The notes under the pieces are model-generated. The model had not been told where the DNA came from, did not search any database, and saw only the letters and a program-made list of their open reading frames with translations. Made by a program: the position numbers and the translations under genes. This document shows, piece after piece, positions 28,181 through 35,140 of a stretch of 64,000 bases of DNA (its first letter is position 1; every line of letters starts with the position of its first letter). Source of the stretch: Pseudomonas oryzae (GTDB taxonomy: Bacteria > Pseudomonadota > Gammaproteobacteria > Pseudomonadales > Pseudomonadaceae); contig NZ_LT629751.1 of the NCBI RefSeq assembly GCF_900104805.1, positions 744,001-808,000 on the forward strand. The letters are read 5' to 3'.

Positions 28181-28534
28181 TCAACCTCCAGCGGCTATGT
28201 ATATATCGATTTTCTCGGCGCTTACGTGTTCTGCCAGCCGGTGTGTCAGACCCTGGGCATCGGTGACTCCGGCTTCCTGCTGGCCGTTCTCTCGCACAAG
28301 CAAGTACTGTCGGTTGGCAATGGGGTTTCCTTGCGCATCCTTGAGCACGAACTGTTCATCGAATCCTGGAATAATTACCGGAGCCGGTGCGGTAAACGGC
28401 GCTGGCGTATAGCTATTGCCGATAATCACCGTCCCCGATCCCCCCACCACCACATTTCCATGGCTCCCGACACTCCCCAGCACCGCCGCCGGCTGGCCAT
28501 TGATCAGCACGTTGGCAATCACGTTGCCGCTCAT
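28181..28534 (-). CDS. PAAR protein, C-terminal fragment with TTR-like adaptor domain
   Basis: A 117-aa frame holding the second half of a PAAR spike tip (SGNVIANVLINGQPAAVLGS, GSHGNVVVGGSGTVIIG) followed by a transthyretin-like domain (FVLKDAQGNPIANRQYLL, ENGQQEAGVTDAQGL) that probably docks the lipase encoded next. The first half of PAAR is in the -1 related frame just upstream. The ATG here overlaps the stop of that half (ATGA), so this part could be made by translational re-initiation. Alternatively, a -1 slip on the G6 tract at 28537-28542 would fuse both halves with the sequence ACGGAMSGN, which is what intact PAAR proteins have. See the N-terminal fragment. Confidence 0.75.
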   Translation of the reverse strand: MSGNVIANVLINGQPAAVLGSVGSHGNVVVGGSGTVIIGNSYTPAPFTAPAPVIIPGFDEQFVLKDAQGNPIANRQYLLVRENGQQEAGVTDAQGLTHRLAEHVSAEKIDIYIAAGG

Positions 28535-28686
28535 GGCCCCCCGCAGGCGGAGACATCGCCCAGGCGCGCGGCGGGCAGTCCGTCGAACAGCACGTCGGGC
28601 GAGCCGGCGGCGATCGGGTTGCTGCCGTGGCCGGGGAGCGGGCAGGCGGTGGGATCGCCCAGGCGGGCGGCGGGTTTGCCGGACAT
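28531..28686 (-). CDS. PAAR protein, N-terminal fragment ending at a G6 tract
   Basis: A 51-aa frame, MSGKPAARLGD ... GLPAARLGDVSACGGP, then stop. It holds the first PAAR repeat and the metal-site residues of the spike tip (Cys15, His20, Cys48), and has TAAGGAG before its ATG. A normal family member would continue as CGGA-I/M-SGNV; here one G seems missing from a run of Gs (six at 28537-28542 on the minus strand; seven would restore one frame of 168 aa). Possible explanations are slippage phase variation, programmed -1 frameshifting, a split protein, or a sequencing error. Position right after tssE and before the TTR fragment and lipase argues it served this effector module. Confidence 0.75.
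   Translation of the reverse strand: MSGKPAARLGDPTACPLPGHGSNPIAAGSPDVLFDGLPAARLGDVSACGGP
28537..28542 (-). other. G6 homopolymer at the PAAR frame break
   Basis: Six consecutive G residues on the coding strand in codons for Cys-Gly-Gly. Reading continues to a TGA at 28531-28533. A -1 shift within the run, or one more G, restores the family consensus. Such tracts are prone to slippage in replication and, less often, ribosomal frameshifting. Confidence 0.7.
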
Positions 28687-28697
28687 CGTCGTTCTCC

Positions 28698-29102
28698 TTA
28701 ACTGATCCTGACCTGGCCGCTGCCGTCCAGGCGGGCGGCGAAGCTGACCTGACGGCGCAAGCCGTCCACTTCCAGCAGCCCTTCGATGGCGAAGTTGAGG
28801 CTGAGCGGATCGTGGTCGCGCGGCAGGGAAACCACCCGCACCTGGCGCAGGCGCGGTTCGTAGGCCTCGATGAAGCGTTCGATGGCGCTGCGCGCCTGCT
28901 GCAGCGAGTCGTGCAGCGACAGGCGCATGTCGTTGAGATCGGGCAACCCGTAGTCGGGCAGCGTCTGTACACTGCCCGCCCGGGTGCTGAGCATCTTGGC
29001 CAGGTGGGCAGCCACCGAAGCCATCACGGCGACTTCGTGACTCCAGCCAGCACGCTGGCCGGCTGCACCGCCGAGACGTTCGAACAGGCTGCCGTAAGCC
29101 AT
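28698..29102 (-). CDS. tssE: T6SS baseplate protein TssE (gp25-like)
   Basis: Baseplate component of 134 aa, homologous to phage T4 gp25, which caps the sheath base and forms the wedge with TssF and TssG. The pattern GSLFERLGG at the N-terminus, LLSTR-like LSTRAGSVQTLPDYGLPDL in the middle and the repeated beta-strand C-terminus (LSLNFAIEGLLEVDG) is typical. AAGGAG lies before the ATG, and 6 bp separate it from tssC. In HSI-II-type loci tssE is followed directly by tssF; here the PAAR-lipase island of about 2.7 kb separates them. Confidence 0.94.
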   Translation of the reverse strand: MAYGSLFERLGGAAGQRAGWSHEVAVMASVAAHLAKMLSTRAGSVQTLPDYGLPDLNDMRLSLHDSLQQARSAIERFIEAYEPRLRQVRVVSLPRDHDPLSLNFAIEGLLEVDGLRRQVSFAARLDGSGQVRIS

Positions 29103-29108
29103 GGCCGC

Positions 29109-30584
29109 TTACTCCTTGTCCAGCTTGCCGACCAGCGACAGGGTGAAGTCCGCCCCCATGTACTTGAAGTGCGGACGCACACTGAGGCTGACGCGGTACC
29201 AGCCCGGTTCGCCTTCCACCTCGCTGACGGCGATCTGCGCGGCGCGCAGCGGACGGCGGCCGCGAACTTCGGCGCTGGGGTTGTCCTGGTCGGCGACGTA
29301 CTGGCGGATCCACTTGTTCAGCTCGCGCTCGAGGTCGCTGCGCTCCTTCCAGGAGCCCAGTTGCTCGCGCTGCAGCACTTTCAGGTAGTGGGCCAATCGG
29401 TTGACGATGAACAAGTAGGGCAGCTGGGTGCCGAGCTTGTAGTTCAGCTCGGCGAGCTTGCCTTCCTCGCTGTTGCCGAAGAACTTGGGCTTCTGCACCG
29501 AGTTGGCGGAGAAGAACGCGGCGTTGTCGCTGCCCTTGCGCATGGTCAGGGCGATGAAGCCTTCTTCCGCGAGTTCATATTCGCGGCGGTCGGACACCAG
29601 CACCTCGGTGGGGATCTTGGTCTCGATCTCGCCCATGCTCTCGAACTGGTGCAGCGGCAGGTCCTCGACCGCGCCGCCGCTCTGCGGGCCTATGATGTTC
29701 GGGCACCAGCGGAACTTGGCGAAGCTGTCGGTCAGGCGGGTGGCGAAGGTATAGGCGGTGTTGCCCCACAGGTAGTGCTCGTGGCTGGCGCTGACGCTTT
29801 CTTTGTAGACGAAGGACTTCACCGGGTTCTCTTGCGGATCGTAGGGGGTGCGCAGCAGGAAGCGCGGCACGGTCAGGCCGACGTAGCGGGCGTCTTCCTG
29901 CTCGCGGAAGCTCTGCCACTTGGCGAACTGCGGGCCCTCGAAGTGGTCCTTGAGGTCCTTGAGATCCGGCAGGCCGGTGAAGCTTTCCAGACCGAAGAAC
30001 TTCGGCCCGGCGGCGGCGATGAACGGCGCATGGGCCATGCTGGCGACGCTGGCGACGTACTGCAGGGTCTTCACGTCCGGGGCGCTGGGGTCGAAGAAGT
30101 AGTTGGCGATCAGTGCGCCGACCGGCTGGCCGCCGAACTGGCCGTACTCGGCGGTGTAGACGTGCTTGTACAGGCCGGACTGGACCACTTCCGGGCTGTC
30201 CTCGAAGTCGTCCAGCAGGTCCTGCTTGGACGCGTTGAGGATCTCCAGCTTGATGTTCTCGCGGAAGTTGGTGCGCTCGACCAACAGCTCGAGGCCGCGC
30301 CAGGCGGACTCCAGGGACTGGAACTGCGGGTGGTGGAGGATCTCGTCCATCTGCCGGCTGAGCTTGGCGTCGATCTCCGCGATCATGCGGTCGACCATGG
30401 CTTTCTTCACCGGCTCGTTTTCGTTCTGCGGCTTGAGCAGCTCCTCGATGAAGGCGGACACGCCGCGCTTGGCGATGGTGTAGGCCTCGTCGTCGGGTGT
30501 CAGGCGGGTTTCGGCGATGATGCGGTCGAGAATGCCGAGTTCGCTGGCGCTGCGGCTGCTTTGTACTGCTGCTTGGGTACTCAT
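29109..30584 (-). CDS. tssC: T6SS contractile sheath large subunit TssC
   Basis: Large sheath protein, 491 aa, that polymerises with TssB around the Hcp tube in the cytoplasm. Family hallmarks include LLDDFEDSPEVVQSGLYKHV, FGGQPVGALIANY, the highly conserved PRFLLRTPYD and the C-terminal RPHFKYMGADFTLSLVGKLD. The start MSTQAAVQSS was chosen over a Met 18 codons upstream because TssC proteins begin close to here. The spacing to tssB is 25 bp. Confidence 0.97.
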   Translation of the reverse strand: MSTQAAVQSSRSASELGILDRIIAETRLTPDDEAYTIAKRGVSAFIEELLKPQNENEPVKKAMVDRMIAEIDAKLSRQMDEILHHPQFQSLESAWRGLELLVERTNFRENIKLEILNASKQDLLDDFEDSPEVVQSGLYKHVYTAEYGQFGGQPVGALIANYFFDPSAPDVKTLQYVASVASMAHAPFIAAAGPKFFGLESFTGLPDLKDLKDHFEGPQFAKWQSFREQEDARYVGLTVPRFLLRTPYDPQENPVKSFVYKESVSASHEHYLWGNTAYTFATRLTDSFAKFRWCPNIIGPQSGGAVEDLPLHQFESMGEIETKIPTEVLVSDRREYELAEEGFIALTMRKGSDNAAFFSANSVQKPKFFGNSEEGKLAELNYKLGTQLPYLFIVNRLAHYLKVLQREQLGSWKERSDLERELNKWIRQYVADQDNPSAEVRGRRPLRAAQIAVSEVEGEPGWYRVSLSVRPHFKYMGADFTLSLVGKLDKE

Positions 30585-30609
30585 GGGGTGGCGTCCTTGT
30601 CGGTCGGGC

Positions 30610-31116
30610 TCAGGCGTCCAGTTTGTCCTGGGCGGCAAGGCCCAGTTCGGTGAGCACGCGCTCGCGCGAATCGTCGTCGGCGAGCACGCTTTCGATGGCC
30701 TTGCGGAAGGCCGGGGCGTTGCCCAGCGGCCCCTTCAGGGCGACCAGGGCGTCGCGCAGTTCCATCAGCTTCTGCAGCTCCGGCACCTGCTCGACCAGGC
30801 TGGCCGGGTTGAAGTCCTTCATCGACTCGAGGCGCAGCTGCAGCGCCAGCTCCTCGTCGCCCGGCTCGTCCTGCAGGCGGTTGGGCACGGCGAGGGTCAG
30901 GCTCAGCTCCTGCTTGGCCATCACTTCGTCGAAGTTGTGCTTGTCGATGGCGATCGGCTTGCGGTCCTCGAGCTTGCGCTCGTCGGCGCGCTGGGTGAAG
31001 TCGCCGAGCACCATCAGCTTCAATGGCAGTTCGAGCTCTTCCTGGGCGCCGCCGGTGGCGGGCTTGAAGGTGACGTTGATGCGTTCCTTGGGGGCTACCG
31101 AGCCTTCTTTGGCCAT
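30610..31116 (-). CDS. tssB: T6SS contractile sheath small subunit TssB
   Basis: Small sheath subunit, 168 aa, usual length. The sequence MAKEGSVAPKERINVTFKP and the conserved LPLKLMVLGDF followed by KLEDRKPI and LALQLRLESMKDFNPASLV are diagnostic. It forms the TssBC heterodimer with the next gene product, and its C-terminal helix is the usual ClpV binding region exposed after contraction. AAAGGAGAA precedes the ATG. A longer frame upstream, overlapping tssA, lacks TssB sequence. Confidence 0.97.
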   Translation of the reverse strand: MAKEGSVAPKERINVTFKPATGGAQEELELPLKLMVLGDFTQRADERKLEDRKPIAIDKHNFDEVMAKQELSLTLAVPNRLQDEPGDEELALQLRLESMKDFNPASLVEQVPELQKLMELRDALVALKGPLGNAPAFRKAIESVLADDDSRERVLTELGLAAQDKLDA

Positions 31117-31148
31117 GGTGTTCTCCTTTGCGTGGGTGGCCCGGGGGC

Positions 31149-32711
31149 CTAGTCGAGCACCACCTCGAGATCGAGATGGCACAGCCTGCGGTAGATCTCG
31201 TCCTTGCGTTCGCGCACGGCGTGGTTCTGCGGCAGCAGCTCGCAACAGCTGTGCAGCAGGTGCAGTACCTCCAGGGCGAGGTCGGGCTCCCAACTGCCGA
31301 GCCCGGAGGTCTGCAGCAGCTGGTCGAGCGATTCGAGTTGGGTGCGGGCCAGTTCGTACTTCTTCGCCTGGAAGCACAGGCGGGCCATCGCCAGTTGCCA
31401 GAAGAAGCGTTCGCGACCGCCCTGGGCGCGGTTCAGGCCCTGCTTGAGGTGCTGCACGGCGACCTTCAGACCGTCCGTGCGCAGCTGTCCCTGGGCGTGC
31501 AGCAGGGCCTCCTCCCAGGGGGGGAGGGCGCCGGTTTCGCCGGGGACATGGGCGGGCGCGGGCGCCGGGTCCTGCAGGTGTGGGCGCACATGGGCGTCGA
31601 TCCAGGCGCGGGTCTCGGCGTCGGCGAACGGGCTGCCATCATGGAAGCGCAGCTCCTCCAGCCCCGGCAGGCCCTGGAGGAACAGGGCCAGCTGGATTTC
31701 CACTTCCAGCATCGCCTGAGCGGCGTTCAGCTCCAGCAGGCACTCCCAGACCATGCGCTGGCCGTCCAGCCAGAAGGGCGCGCGGGCTATACTGGTTTCC
31801 AGGTCGAGCAGCAGGTCGGCGTACAGCCCCTGCTTGAAGCGCTCGCGATAGCTGGCCAGCTTGTCGGCCGGCAGGCCGCGCAGGGTGGTGATCTTCTCGG
31901 CGTTGCGTTCGGGCACGGCGTCGATGGGCAGCCACAGCAGAGTGCGCACCAGGCGCAGGGCACGCTGGTCGCCGGCCTTCTGCCTGAGCCACCAGCTGCA
32001 CAGCGGCCGCGCCTGCTCCTGCAGGTTGCGCAGGTTGCGCTGGGCGTCCTTGCTGTTCTCCACCACGCCGGTGGGGTTGATGATCTGGGTAGCGGCCTGC
32101 TTGACCTGGGCGATGGCGGCGCCGACCGGGCCGGCTTCGGGATGGACCTGGCTGGCGCGCTCGACCAGCTCGTCGAGGCGGCGGCACAGCGGCAATAGCA
32201 GGGGGGCCTCTTCACCCAGATGGCTGGTCAGGCAGTCGTCCAGGCCGCGCAGGTGGCTGGCCATGGCGCGGAACAGCGGCAGCTGCTCGCCTACCGGCAC
32301 CTGCACGGCCAGCGCCTGCTCCAGGCGCGGCAGCAGCCAGGTCAGTGCGGCGGCGCGGGTGCGTGGCTTGCGTGGATGCAGCTCGGCCCAGTGCCGGCTG
32401 CACAGCTGGTGCAGCATGGCCAGCCCGGCCTGCAGCCCGGCGAAGGATTCCCGCTGGTAGAGCGCCCAGCTCAGCCAGGCGGCGACGCGCAGGTCCTTGG
32501 ATTGCTGGCCCAGCAGTGCTTCACTGCCTTCGAGCATCTTCTGCCAGTCGACGGCGGAGGTTTCATGCAGCGCTGCAGATTTGCCCAGCTCGCCTTCCAG
32601 CACTTCGAACTCGACCGAATAGCGTACGTCGGCACCAGCGAAGTCGCTGGTATCAATAGGCGTATTGGCTAGGTCGATATAGTGCTCGGCGAGCTTCTTG
32701 AAGTGCATCAT
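31149..32711 (-). CDS. tssA: T6SS cap/assembly protein TssA
   Basis: First gene of the T6SS operon, 520 aa. TssA proteins coordinate tube and sheath assembly at the baseplate or distal end. The N-terminal ImpA_N-type domain (about 40-135) reads VEFEVLEGELGKSAALHETSAVDW ... RVAAWLSWALYQRESFAGLQAG in segments, with HWAELHPRKPRTRAAALTWL. A middle domain and a helical VasJ-like C-terminal domain follow, with no AAA motif. Start set at the ATGATG pair; the frame is open for another 27 codons, but those codons include part of a palindromic regulatory site and have no good ribosome-binding site. Confidence 0.93.
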   Translation of the reverse strand: MMHFKKLAEHYIDLANTPIDTSDFAGADVRYSVEFEVLEGELGKSAALHETSAVDWQKMLEGSEALLGQQSKDLRVAAWLSWALYQRESFAGLQAGLAMLHQLCSRHWAELHPRKPRTRAAALTWLLPRLEQALAVQVPVGEQLPLFRAMASHLRGLDDCLTSHLGEEAPLLLPLCRRLDELVERASQVHPEAGPVGAAIAQVKQAATQIINPTGVVENSKDAQRNLRNLQEQARPLCSWWLRQKAGDQRALRLVRTLLWLPIDAVPERNAEKITTLRGLPADKLASYRERFKQGLYADLLLDLETSIARAPFWLDGQRMVWECLLELNAAQAMLEVEIQLALFLQGLPGLEELRFHDGSPFADAETRAWIDAHVRPHLQDPAPAPAHVPGETGALPPWEEALLHAQGQLRTDGLKVAVQHLKQGLNRAQGGRERFFWQLAMARLCFQAKKYELARTQLESLDQLLQTSGLGSWEPDLALEVLHLLHSCCELLPQNHAVRERKDEIYRRLCHLDLEVVLD

Positions 32712-32773
32712 CCCTGACTCGGTTGTTACGAGTGACGCCCCTGTCTCTCGTGGGTGAGTATTCGAAATTCGGC

Positions 32774-32791
32774 TGCGCAATTTTTTGCGCA
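32774..32791. promoter_or_regulatory. Palindrome 1, TGCGCAA-N4-TTGCGCA (putative operator)
   Basis: Perfect 7-bp inverted repeat around TTTT, 63 bp before the tssA ATG. The half-site spacing of 11 bp centre to centre fits a dimeric helix-turn-helix regulator binding one face of DNA. Confidence 0.7.
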
Positions 32792-32800
32792 CTTAATCTT

Positions 32801-32818
32801 TGTGCAATAAGTTGCGCA
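32801..32818. promoter_or_regulatory. Palindrome 2, TGTGCAA-N4-TTGCGCA (putative operator)
   Basis: Same architecture as palindrome 1 with one mismatch between arms and spacer TAAG. Centres of sites 1 and 2 are 27 bp apart. A further half-site TGCGCA lies at 32831-32836. Confidence 0.7.
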
Positions 32819-32917
32819 TATGATTTCGAATGCGCAGCATGCTAGTGGTCGAAAAACGGTCGATCAAGTTATTAGTGTGTGAACTGCTTGGCTTTGCTGG
32901 GAATGCGTTGCCTTGTT

Positions 32918-32933
32918 TGCAACGCCGGTGCGA
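32918..32933 (-). promoter_or_regulatory. Weak sigma-54-like promoter candidate for the T6SS operon
   Basis: On the minus strand it reads TCGCACC-N4-TTGCA against the consensus TGGCACG-N4-TTGCA. The -12 part is perfect and the -24 part has five of seven matches, but the usual GG is CG. It is considered because the locus encodes its own sigma-54 activator. Transcription would start roughly 195 bp before tssA. Confidence 0.3.
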
Positions 32934-33039
32934 TCGGGTTTTTTCTTTGTCTGATGTTGATTTGATATCGATATAGTGCTGGTCTGATATCAATCGACTG
33001 GTCTGTCTTGATGCTCCCTGGTTGTTGTGGCTTTTTGAC

Positions 33040-33057
33040 TGTGCAATTAATTGCGCA
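33040..33057. promoter_or_regulatory. Palindrome 3, TGTGCAA-N4-TTGCGCA (putative operator)
   Basis: Third copy of the motif, spacer TTAA, 239 bp upstream of site 2 and 330 bp before the tssA ATG. Confidence 0.65.
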
Positions 33058-33235
33058 GTTGGTGATGGCTGGGTTGGTCTTGATTGTTTTCGAGTTGATG
33101 TATGGGTGCGCTTTTCAATAATGAAATGATGCAGATCAAGAGAATGGGCTCTTGCGGGATTTGGCGTGAGCACTTTCTGGCATTTCGGAACATTCGCGCG
33201 CTCTGTAAAACCGCGCCATTCCACTTCCCATCACG

Positions 33236-34528
33236 TTACCGGTTGGCCACTGCAGGTCCTGCCGCATGCTCGGCTCCTCCCACCTCCGCCAACTCCCCCC
33301 AGCGGCTCACATACCCCGGCGATTTCAGCTCCCGGCGCATCGCCCACTGCGGCTGCGCCGGGATGCGTGCCAGGCGCACGGTGCCGTGGCCGTGGCGGGC
33401 GTTGATGCGGTCGAGGGTGGCCATCAGCGCCTCGCTGCCGGGGCGCGGTGGCGGGGCGAACAGGTCGTCCTGCAGCTCGCCGGCGTGGGCCAGTTCCAGC
33501 AGTACCACGCCGATCTTCTGGTAGCGATAGCCGGGGCGGTACAGGCTGGCCAGGGCGCGCTGGGCGGCGGCGACCAGTTCGCGGCTGTCGCGGCTGGCGC
33601 GGGCCAGCGGCACGCTGGCGCTGCGCTGGTACTGGCGCTCGCCGGGGTTGTGCAGGCCGGTGCGCAGGTGCACCTGCAGCAGCCGGCACCAGGCGTCCTG
33701 CGCGCGCAGCTTCTCGGCGGCGCGCAGGGTGTGGCTGGCCAGCGCCTCGCGCAGCGGCGGCAGCTCGGTGATGCGCTCGGCGAAGCTGCGGCTGCAGGCG
33801 ATGCTCTGCTTCGGCTCCGGGCCGTCGTGCAGGGCGAAGCAGCGCTCGCCGCGCAGCTCGCGCACCGTCTGCTCCATCGGCAGGCCGAACATGCGGCGCA
33901 TCTGCGCCGGCTCCTGGCTTGCCAGCTCCCAGGCCGTGCGGATGCCCATCAGCTCCAGGCGCGGCGCCAGGCGGCGGCCGATGCCCCACACCTCGCCGAC
34001 CGGCGCCAGGCGCAGCAGCTTCTCGTGGCGCACCGGCTCGGCGATCACCACCACGCCGCTGCGGCTGTGCTGCTTGGCGCACCAGTTGGCCAGCTTGGCC
34101 AGGGTCTTGCTGGCGGCGATGCCGACACCCACCGGAATGCCCACCAGGCGCTGCACCTCGCTCTTCAGGCGGCGGCCATAGAGTGGCAGCGGTTCGCCGA
34201 GGCCGGAGAGGTCGAGGAAGGCCTCGTCGATGGAGTACTGCTCGAGGCGCGGCGCCAGCTCGCCGAGTACGCGCATCACCCGCGCCGACAGGTTGCCGTA
34301 CAGCGCGTAGTTGGAGCTGAACACCTCGACGCCGGCCAGGGCGCCGCGCTGCCTGAGCTTGAAGTACGGCTCGCCCATGCCGATGCCCAGCGCCTTGGCC
34401 TCGCTGCTGCGGCTGATCACGCAGCCGTCGTTGTTGCTCAGCACCACCACCGGGTGCTCGCGCAGGTCGGGGCGGAACAGCCGCTCGCAGGCGACGTAGA
34501 AGCTGTTGCAGTCGACCAGCGCGTACAT
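33236..34528 (-). CDS. umuC: Y-family DNA polymerase V subunit UmuC
   Basis: Error-prone translesion polymerase catalytic subunit, 430 aa. The palm/fingers residues are MYALVDCNSFYVACERLFRP at the start (in two overlapping motifs; first catalytic Asp in VDCNSFY), SSNYALYGNLS, and SIDEAFLDL with the second catalytic acidic pair. The helix-hairpin-helix region and little finger follow, and a DUF4113-type C-terminus (YQKIGVVLLEL) is present. It begins 2 bp after umuD, so both share the SOS promoter upstream. The C-terminal end lies 525 bp from tssA on the same strand. Confidence 0.95.
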   Translation of the reverse strand: MYALVDCNSFYVACERLFRPDLREHPVVVLSNNDGCVISRSSEAKALGIGMGEPYFKLRQRGALAGVEVFSSNYALYGNLSARVMRVLGELAPRLEQYSIDEAFLDLSGLGEPLPLYGRRLKSEVQRLVGIPVGVGIAASKTLAKLANWCAKQHSRSGVVVIAEPVRHEKLLRLAPVGEVWGIGRRLAPRLELMGIRTAWELASQEPAQMRRMFGLPMEQTVRELRGERCFALHDGPEPKQSIACSRSFAERITELPPLREALASHTLRAAEKLRAQDAWCRLLQVHLRTGLHNPGERQYQRSASVPLARASRDSRELVAAAQRALASLYRPGYRYQKIGVVLLELAHAGELQDDLFAPPPRPGSEALMATLDRINARHGHGTVRLARIPAQPQWAMRRELKSPGYVSRWGELAEVGGAEHAAGPAVANR

Positions 34529-34530
34529 GC

Positions 34531-34959
34531 TCAGGGCGCCAGGCGGTGGATGCAGGTGGTCACCACGCCGAACACCTCCAGCTCCTCGGCCGAAGCCAGG
34601 CGGAGGTCGGCGTAGCGCGGGTTGGCGGCGCGCAGCAGCGGTCGGCCGTCCTCGTACTCCAGGTGCTTGCAGGTGAAGGAGCCCTGGATGAGCGCCACCA
34701 CCACCTGGCCGGCGCGTGGGCTCAGCGAGCGGTCGACCACCAGCACGTCGCCGTCGAAGATCCCGGCGCCCTCCATGCTGTCGCCACGGGCGCGCAGCAG
34801 GAAGGTCGCCGCCGGGTGGCGGATGCACAGCTCGTCGAGCGACAGCTCGGCCTCGATGTAGTCGTCGGCCGGCGAGGGGAAGCCGGCGGCGATGGGACTG
34901 AGGAACAGCGGCAGGCGTTGTGACGAGGCAGCCAGCGGGGCAGGGCGGTCGAGGGGCAT
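34531..34959 (-). CDS. umuD: SOS response protein UmuD
   Basis: LexA-like self-cleaving accessory subunit of DNA polymerase V, 142 aa. It contains the peptidase S24 motif RGDSMEGAGI with the catalytic Ser and VALIQGSFTCKHL with the catalytic Lys; the cleavage site is near the Ala-Gly in PIAAGFPSP. The start (MPLDRPAP) is used because it gives the usual length and lies just after the LexA box; a longer frame would run through the LexA box itself. Confidence 0.94.
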   Translation of the reverse strand: MPLDRPAPLAASSQRLPLFLSPIAAGFPSPADDYIEAELSLDELCIRHPAATFLLRARGDSMEGAGIFDGDVLVVDRSLSPRAGQVVVALIQGSFTCKHLEYEDGRPLLRAANPRYADLRLASAEELEVFGVVTTCIHRLAP

Positions 34960-34976
34960 GGCGGAATGCTCGAATA

Positions 34977-34992
34977 CTGTATTTGTATACAG
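34977..34992 (-). promoter_or_regulatory. LexA (SOS) box upstream of umuDC
   Basis: CTGTATTTGTATACAG matches the 16-bp CTGT-N8-ACAG consensus with an AT-rich core and lies 18 bp before the umuD start. It implies DNA-damage induction of umuDC. Confidence 0.9.
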
Positions 34993-35039
34993 TATAGGGC
35001 GGCCGGCGCGCGGGTCAACGCAGCCGGTCGCCTCGCGCA

Positions 35040-35062
35040 ATCGTTAACCTGATCGTAACGAT
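35040..35062. promoter_or_regulatory. Inverted repeat upstream of the malonate operon
   Basis: ATCGTTA and TAACGAT arms separated by 9 bp, 79 bp before mdcA. It could be the site of a regulator of the mdc operon. The mdcR gene commonly found with mdc genes is not in this window. Confidence 0.4.
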
Positions 35063-35140
35063 CGACCGCCGGGCTTGATTGAACGCCCCCCCGCCGAACC
35101 CTACCGTGACTCCACGACAGCGGAACCTCGTGGAGTAGCC

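Larger units (their letters stand above)
32712..33235. promoter_or_regulatory. Upstream regulatory region of the T6SS operon (524-bp gene-free stretch)
   Basis: AT-rich compared with its surroundings and without a credible gene. It holds three palindromes (listed separately), an inverted pair TTGATATC / GATATCAA at 32962-32969 and 32986-32993, TTCGAA at both 32761 and 32825 flanking two of the palindromes, and a weak sigma-54-like element at 32918-32933. The umuC stop lies at its far end. This must contain the tssA promoter on the minus strand. Confidence 0.75.

Noticed and set aside
28181-28686. Calling the split PAAR a plain pseudogene
   Set aside because: The break is at a single slippage-prone homopolymer, both halves are otherwise well conserved, and the ATGA overlap allows re-initiation, so loss of function is not established.
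32774-32818. Palindromes read as sigma-54 -24/-12 promoters
   Set aside because: The TTGC parts fit, but the -24 side reads TGCGCAA and lacks the GG required; symmetry argues for an operator.
32962-32993. Possible ANR/FNR box TTGAT-N4-ATCAA upstream of tssA
   Set aside because: TTGATATC and GATATCAA are 16 bp apart; no pair has the required 4-bp spacing. Kept only as an inverted repeat.
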